Assembly (NCBI GenBank): GCA_009692395.1
Contig: SHZG01000078.1
Coordinates: 1 to 10,047, forward strand
DNA from: Methylococcales bacterium
Lineage (GTDB): Bacteria; Pseudomonadota; Gammaproteobacteria; Methylococcales; Methylomonadaceae
Length of the DNA: 10,047 nt
Direction of reading: 5' to 3'
The position numbers and the translations under genes are program-made. Shown piece by piece: positions 6,998-10,047 of this stretch. The number at the start of each line of letters is the position of its first letter. Position 1 is the stretch's first letter. The notes beneath the pieces were generated by a model. That model was not told the DNA's origin. It searched no databases and saw only the letters and a program-made list of their open reading frames with translations.

Positions 6998-7140
6998 CGG
7001 TATAGCTAACAGTCAATAAAGTGATTACAAAACCGTTAGCACTGAGCTTGTCGAAGTGTGAATGTGGTTCGACAAGGCTCTCATGAGCTGGTCGAATGGC
7101 TCACCACGAACGCTATCATTTTATTGTGCGTTAGCTCTAG
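6998..7140. repeat. MITE/REP-like element with inverted ends and internal hairpins
   Basis: The left end (6998-7022, TAGCTAACAGTCAATAAAGTG inside) and the reversed right end (7117-7139, core GCTAACGCACAATAAAATG) are related inverted repeats. Between them lies GAGCTTGTCGAA (7044-7055) paired with TTCGACAAGGCTC (7068-7080). This gives a 12-base stem with one bulged G and a 12-base loop. A near copy, GAGCTGGTCGAA, follows at 7085-7096. Sequence resembling GTTCGTGGTGAGCTTGTCGAA is, from memory, a widely dispersed bacterial repeat. The element begins seven bases after the comF stop and ends where recognisable CHASE3 sequence begins, suggesting it took part in truncating that gene. Confidence 0.6.
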
Positions 7141-7436
7141 TGTCAGTTAGCAAGGCGCAAAAACATACACGCGGTTACGTTATTACGGGTAATGAACAGT
7201 TTTTAACGGCTTTTTTGTCTGCGAAAACCGATAGCTTCATGAAATTGAACGCCTTGAAACAAATTGAAACCAGTCATTTTACGGAGATAGACACTCACGT
7301 TAACGCACTATTTCAATGGGATCAGCAAATTATTGATAGCCGCAAAATCAGCGTACCTAACACCAACAACATGATTCTTCAGGGCACTGATGTACTTGGC
7401 AATTTGAGTCAACTGCTGTTGCAACTTAAAAATTAG
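7062..7436 (+). pseudogene. CHASE3 sensor-domain remnant, N-terminus replaced by repeat
   Basis: CHASE3 is an extracytoplasmic sensor module normally bracketed by two membrane helices. Residues from about 28 on (SVSKAQKHTRGYVITGNEQF, from base 7143) match the domain's conserved RGYxxTG(N/D)xxFL block. EIDTHVNALFQWDQQIIDSR matches its later helix. The first 25 or so residues are only translation of the repeat at 6998-7140. The first membrane helix is missing. A TAG at 7434-7436 ends the frame, but the same frame continues with EQYIIQLKQSSERVTRFF, then stops at 7494 (TAG) and 7518 (TGA), before entering the GGDEF reading frame. The two pieces are thus one former gene with three nonsense codons. 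Confidence 0.65.
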
Positions 7437-7529
7437 GATGAGCAATATATTATCCAATTAAAACAGTCATCAGAACGAGTTACGCGTTTTTTCTAGCAAA
7501 TTATTTCTATTGGCACATGACTCAGTGTC

Positions 7530-8312
7530 ATGATTGTCCTAAGCACGATTTTTAGATTGAACTTCATTGAGTGTCGGCGCAAACAAATAGAAAACGCTCT
7601 AAGGGAGAAAGAAGAACGACTGACACTTGCCACAATTCATAACGATACAGAGTTCCGCGTAGTTTGGCCCACTGGCGAAACTCGATTTATTAAGGCAACG
7701 GCAAAGGTATTCTGGGATGAGCAAAAAAAACCACTACGAATGCTTGGTATCAATACTGACATTACCGAGCGCAAAGCCGCCGAAGAAGAAATTAAACAGC
7801 GGGCATTTTACGATCCGCTCACAGGCTTACCCAATCGACGGAAACTATTGGATAGATTGCATTACACAATCACAATTAATCATCGAGCCAACACAAAATT
7901 CGCTGTATTCATGATGGATTTGGATAAATTCAAACCAGTGAATGATAAGCTAGGACACGCGACTGGCGATGAACTACTTAAACAAGTTGCTCACAGAATG
8001 ACGAGCTGTTTACGCGACAGTGATATGGTCGCCCGTTTAGGCGGTGATGAATTTGTACTGGTGTTAGAAAACCTTAAAATCCCCGACGATGCTGAAACAG
8101 TAGCCTTAAAATTAATAGTGGATTTAAGCGTGCGGTTCCAATTATCCGAAAATCATTGCGTACAAATAGGTGCGAGTATCGGCATTAGTATTTATCCCCA
8201 ACACGGCAGCACCTCTGAAATACTGATGGATCACGCAGACACCGCCCTTTATCAAGCTAAAGATAAAGGGCGTGGTTGCTTTGCTTATTTCCCTGATTCT
8301 CTCAGCAGCTAA
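7530..8312 (+). CDS. GGDEF-domain (diguanylate cyclase-like) fragment with damaged PAS domain
   Basis: GGDEF proteins make cyclic di-GMP from two GTP. Residues 92-256 form a whole GGDEF domain. FYDPLTGLPNRRKLLDRL opens it, MMDLDKFKPVNDKLGHATGD carries the metal-binding Asp, and RLGGDEFVLVLE holds the signature (171-175). The inhibitory I-site RDSD (162-165) sits five residues upstream. ADTALYQAKDKGRG closes it. Upstream, EFRVVWPTGETRFIKA to GINTDITERK is the end of a PAS/PAC domain. Near base 7643 the sequence jumps from LTLATIHN to DTEFRVVWP, which are normally separated by the PAS core, so about 65-70 residues appear lost in frame. The ATG at 7530 lies within the old second membrane helix and has no clear ribosome binding site. 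It is probably the 3' part of a pseudogene, though an active cyclase domain could still be made. Confidence 0.75.
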   Translation: MIVLSTIFRLNFIECRRKQIENALREKEERLTLATIHNDTEFRVVWPTGETRFIKATAKVFWDEQKKPLRMLGINTDITERKAAEEEIKQRAFYDPLTGLPNRRKLLDRLHYTITINHRANTKFAVFMMDLDKFKPVNDKLGHATGDELLKQVAHRMTSCLRDSDMVARLGGDEFVLVLENLKIPDDAETVALKLIVDLSVRFQLSENHCVQIGASIGISIYPQHGSTSEILMDHADTALYQAKDKGRGCFAYFPDSLSS

Positions 8313-8363
8313 GCAATAAGTGGTTTTTTAATGGACTGCGGTAAAATCAAGCGAGAGAATCAG
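8293..8363. repeat. 11-base inverted repeat spanning the end of the GGDEF gene
   Basis: CTGATTCTCTC (8293-8303) is the exact reverse complement of GAGAGAATCAG (8353-8363), with 49 bases between. The inner GCAG/CTGC pair can extend the fold. The left arm lies in the last codons of the GGDEF frame and the right arm beyond its stop, so the structure could protect or end the transcript. The inner TGGTTTTTTAATGG gives a T-run but not in terminator position. The function is unknown. Confidence 0.45.
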
Positions 8364-8392
8364 AGCCATAATTTGTACCATCAGCCATGACA

Positions 8393-8439
8393 CGGTATAG
8401 CTAACCGTTAATAAAATGATTACAAAAAACCGTTCGCAC
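8393..8439 (+). repeat. Second copy of the repeat left end, after the GGDEF gene
   Basis: These 47 bases match 6998-7042 in the same direction with four substitutions and two extra A residues in an A-run (both start CGGTATAGCTAAC and contain TGATTACAAAA). The match fades after CCGTTCGCAC, but CCTCGAAGACAAACTTG just downstream looks like a decayed version of the neighbouring TGTCGAA hairpin. The two copies bracket the CHASE3/GGDEF wreck as direct repeats. The rest of the 201-base gap up to 8513 holds no gene that I can support. Confidence 0.75.
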
Positions 8440-8513
8440 CAAAAATCCCCTCGAAGACAAACTTGCGCCATGCTCACAAGGTTTTAGTGTTTAGAATAAT
8501 ATTGCCACTCACC

Positions 8514-9900
8514 TTAAAAAATGACCGCTAGTAAAAATAAAGCGGTACGGCGATTGCCTTGAATCACCGTATCATCATAGACAGAACTGCTCACATAGCG
8601 TTTATCAAGTAGGTTTTCTACTTTAAACCGAAAATCAAACGGCTGGTACTGATAATGTGCCGTTAAATCGCCGCGAATATAGCTAGGTACAACAAAGCTA
8701 TTGGCATCATCACCATAACGTTGCCCAACAAATACCACACCGCCGCCAATATTTAAGCCCTTGATAGGCAGATTATGATTAGCCCACACTGTACCGCTAG
8801 GTCTGGGTGAACTACGAAACGCATTACCTTGATAGCTTGAACCGCCCATAAACGCTGTCTTCATATAGCTGTAATTAGCGATAACTTGTAAATCATCGGT
8901 AATGTTGCCGCTCATATCGAACTCAACACCGCGCCCTCGTATCGTACCGCTGGCAACCATATAATCTGGATGACTGGAATCACGATTGGCTAAATTAGTT
9001 TGTGTGAGTGAATAAATGGCAGAAGATACGTTAAGCCGCTGATTAAACCACGTTGATTTAATACCAAATTCAAACAGTTCACCTTGTTTAGCTGGTAAAA
9101 ATTTCAGATTTTTATCCATCCCCGCATTAGGGTGAAACGATTGGCTGTAGCCAAAATAACCCGCGACATTCTCCACAGGTGTCAGCGATAATCCTGCATT
9201 AAACACCATCGCTTTCTGGTCGGTCATCGGCACAAATCTATCATTTTTAACGCTGTTAGCGGTGAATAAACTGTAACGTAAGCCACCCGTTAAATGCACA
9301 AAGCGCGTTATATCCATCTGGTCGTTTAGATAAAACCCGTATTCGGTTTGCTGAATGCTTTTATCAGAACGAACGGTGGAAGGAATGGGATTATTAAACA
9401 CAGGATTATAAACATCCAGCGTAAAACCGCCGATACGTTCGCCGCTATGCAATCTATCATCCGCTGAATTACGCTCAATACCGCTGACCAGTTGATGCTT
9501 GCTACCAAATAAGTCAAACTGCCCATGAATTTCCGAGCGCACACTGTATTGATCATAATGATCGTGAATATTGCGGTAATAACCGCTTAACGTCGTCGGT
9601 ATTTCAAAGGTAAAAAAGCCAAGCAGTAAATCCTGCCGTTCAACATGAAAATAGTGGCTGGCAAAATGCAAAGACCAGTTATCAACTATTTTTTGCGAAA
9701 TCGCCGCGCTAAACCGCCAATATTGTCTATCGGAATGATTGCGCGGGTCGGTGTATGAGCGATCATAAACCACTTGATTTTGCGTAAAACATTGTCGAAT
9801 TTATAAGGCTGTTTTTGCTTTTGATACTCAAAACCCAGCTCTAGCAAACTGTCTGGCGCGTAATTCCACGTTAAAGACGGTGCGATGGACAATGAATCAT
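8514..9900 (-). pseudogene. TonB-dependent siderophore receptor, frameshifted and truncated by IS
   Basis: TonB-dependent siderophore receptors import ferric siderophores across the outer membrane. What remains is most of the beta-barrel, about 460 residues. Features are HDSLSIAPSLTWNYAPDSLL at the broken start, then ELGFEYQKQKQPYKFDNV, VYDRSYTDPRNHSDRQYWRF, SGTIRGRGVEFDMSG (family signature), FRFKVENLLDKRYV, and a C-terminal Phe after RRTALFLLAVI as usual for outer-membrane barrels. The signal peptide, TonB box and plug domain are gone, cut at 9900/9901 by the IS copy. The frame also shifts near 9778-9781. NVLRK is followed in the other frame by NQVVYDR, and one more A in the A4 run (minus strand) would restore it. 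The ligand cannot be told from the barrel alone. Confidence 0.85.
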
Positions 9901-10047
9901 GGGTAGTGGGTTAAATCTGTAATTATGAATAAATATCGCGCCCGAATTCGACCTTGTTGATAAGCAAACCGATGACGGTGTCGTGCATCAACTCTAGTTT
10001 TGAGAAGCAAATGGTCTTGCGATTGAGTCGTTTGATCCATGTCCGAA
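9901..10047 (-). mobile_element. IS1-family insertion sequence, second copy, inverted, 3' part only
   Basis: This stretch is the reverse complement of 190-336, with two substitutions and no gaps over 147 bases. It begins at the element tip GGGTAGTGGGTTAAATC and runs off the window. The two differences prove that it is a distinct copy and not an assembly echo of the left one. The tip joins directly to receptor coding sequence. Target-site duplication cannot be checked because the far end is absent. Confidence 0.88.
9923..10045 (-). CDS. IS1-family transposase, C-terminal fragment (edge-truncated)
   Basis: The frame encodes RTWIKRLNRKTICFSKLELM and on to the TAA at 9923-9925. It is identical in protein to the end of the left copy, because the only coding difference is synonymous (GAG here, GAA there). 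Everything upstream, including all DDE residues, lies beyond the window edge. Confidence 0.85.
   Translation of the reverse strand, partial: RTWIKRLNRKTICFSKLELMHDTVIGLLINKVEFGRDIYS

Noticed and set aside
7434..7520. Stop-codon recoding (read-through of TAG, TAG and TGA) to make a full CHASE3-PAS-GGDEF protein
   Set aside because: Three stops of two kinds, the missing first membrane helix and the PAS deletion point to decay. Other genes in the window use normal stops.
8243..8272. Perfect 11-base stem CGCCCTTTATC / GATAAAGGGCG with an 8-base loop, like a terminator
   Set aside because: It lies inside the conserved ALYQAKDKGRG codons of the GGDEF domain and has no following T-tract. The pairing may simply follow from the codons used.
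1..10047. CRISPR array, tRNA, rRNA or riboswitch
   Set aside because: I saw no regularly spaced direct repeats, no cloverleaf-like sequence with T-loop motifs, and no recognisable riboswitch core upstream of any gene.

Overview
The window looks like a chromosomal segment of a gammaproteobacterium. The best clue is the order comF (divergent) / bioB-bioF-...-bioH-bioC-bioD, which I recall from Pseudomonas and relatives. AT-leaning composition, many small dispersed repeats, an IS1-family element and a CHASE3-PAS-GGDEF remnant would suit a Thiotrichales-type sulfur bacterium (Thiothrix/Beggiatoa-like). That placement is a guess from general resemblance, not from a marker gene.

Layout. Bases 1-336 are the 3' end of an IS1-family element, reading inward. 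Bases 337-807 are an alpha-carbonic anhydrase gene beheaded by that element. Bases 910-1263 encode a small single-domain rhodanese. From 6195 down to 1341 on the minus strand runs a tightly packed biotin operon: bioB, bioF, an unrecognised 177-residue gene, bioH, bioC, bioD. Every junction is a 1- to 10-base overlap. Divergent from bioB is comF (start taken as GTG 6290), and a near-perfect 33-base palindrome (6229-6261) lies between them. Bases 6998-7140 form a short MITE/REP-like element abutting the wreck of a CHASE3-PAS-GGDEF signalling gene (7143-8312). A second copy of the element's left end lies just beyond the wreck (8393-8439). Bases 8514-9900 (minus) are the beta-barrel part of a TonB-dependent siderophore receptor, broken by a one-base frameshift and by a second IS1-family copy. 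That copy occupies 9901-10047 and is inverted relative to the first.

How the genes work together. BioC methylates malonyl-ACP so that fatty-acid synthesis can build a pimelate chain. BioH removes the methyl group. BioF condenses pimeloyl-ACP with alanine, BioD closes the ureido ring and BioB inserts sulfur. The aminotransferase BioA is absent and must be encoded elsewhere. The 177-residue gene is translationally coupled to bioF and bioH but resembles no biotin enzyme I know. It is the most interesting unknown here.

The edges show decay: two IS copies in opposite orientation each interrupt a gene, and the GGDEF and receptor genes carry further lesions. The intact core (rhodanese, biotin operon, comF) is therefore enclosed by inverted IS copies. 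It could in principle invert or move as a unit, but two independent insertions explain the data equally well. Both ends of the sequence lie inside the IS, as expected if the assembly broke at a repeat.
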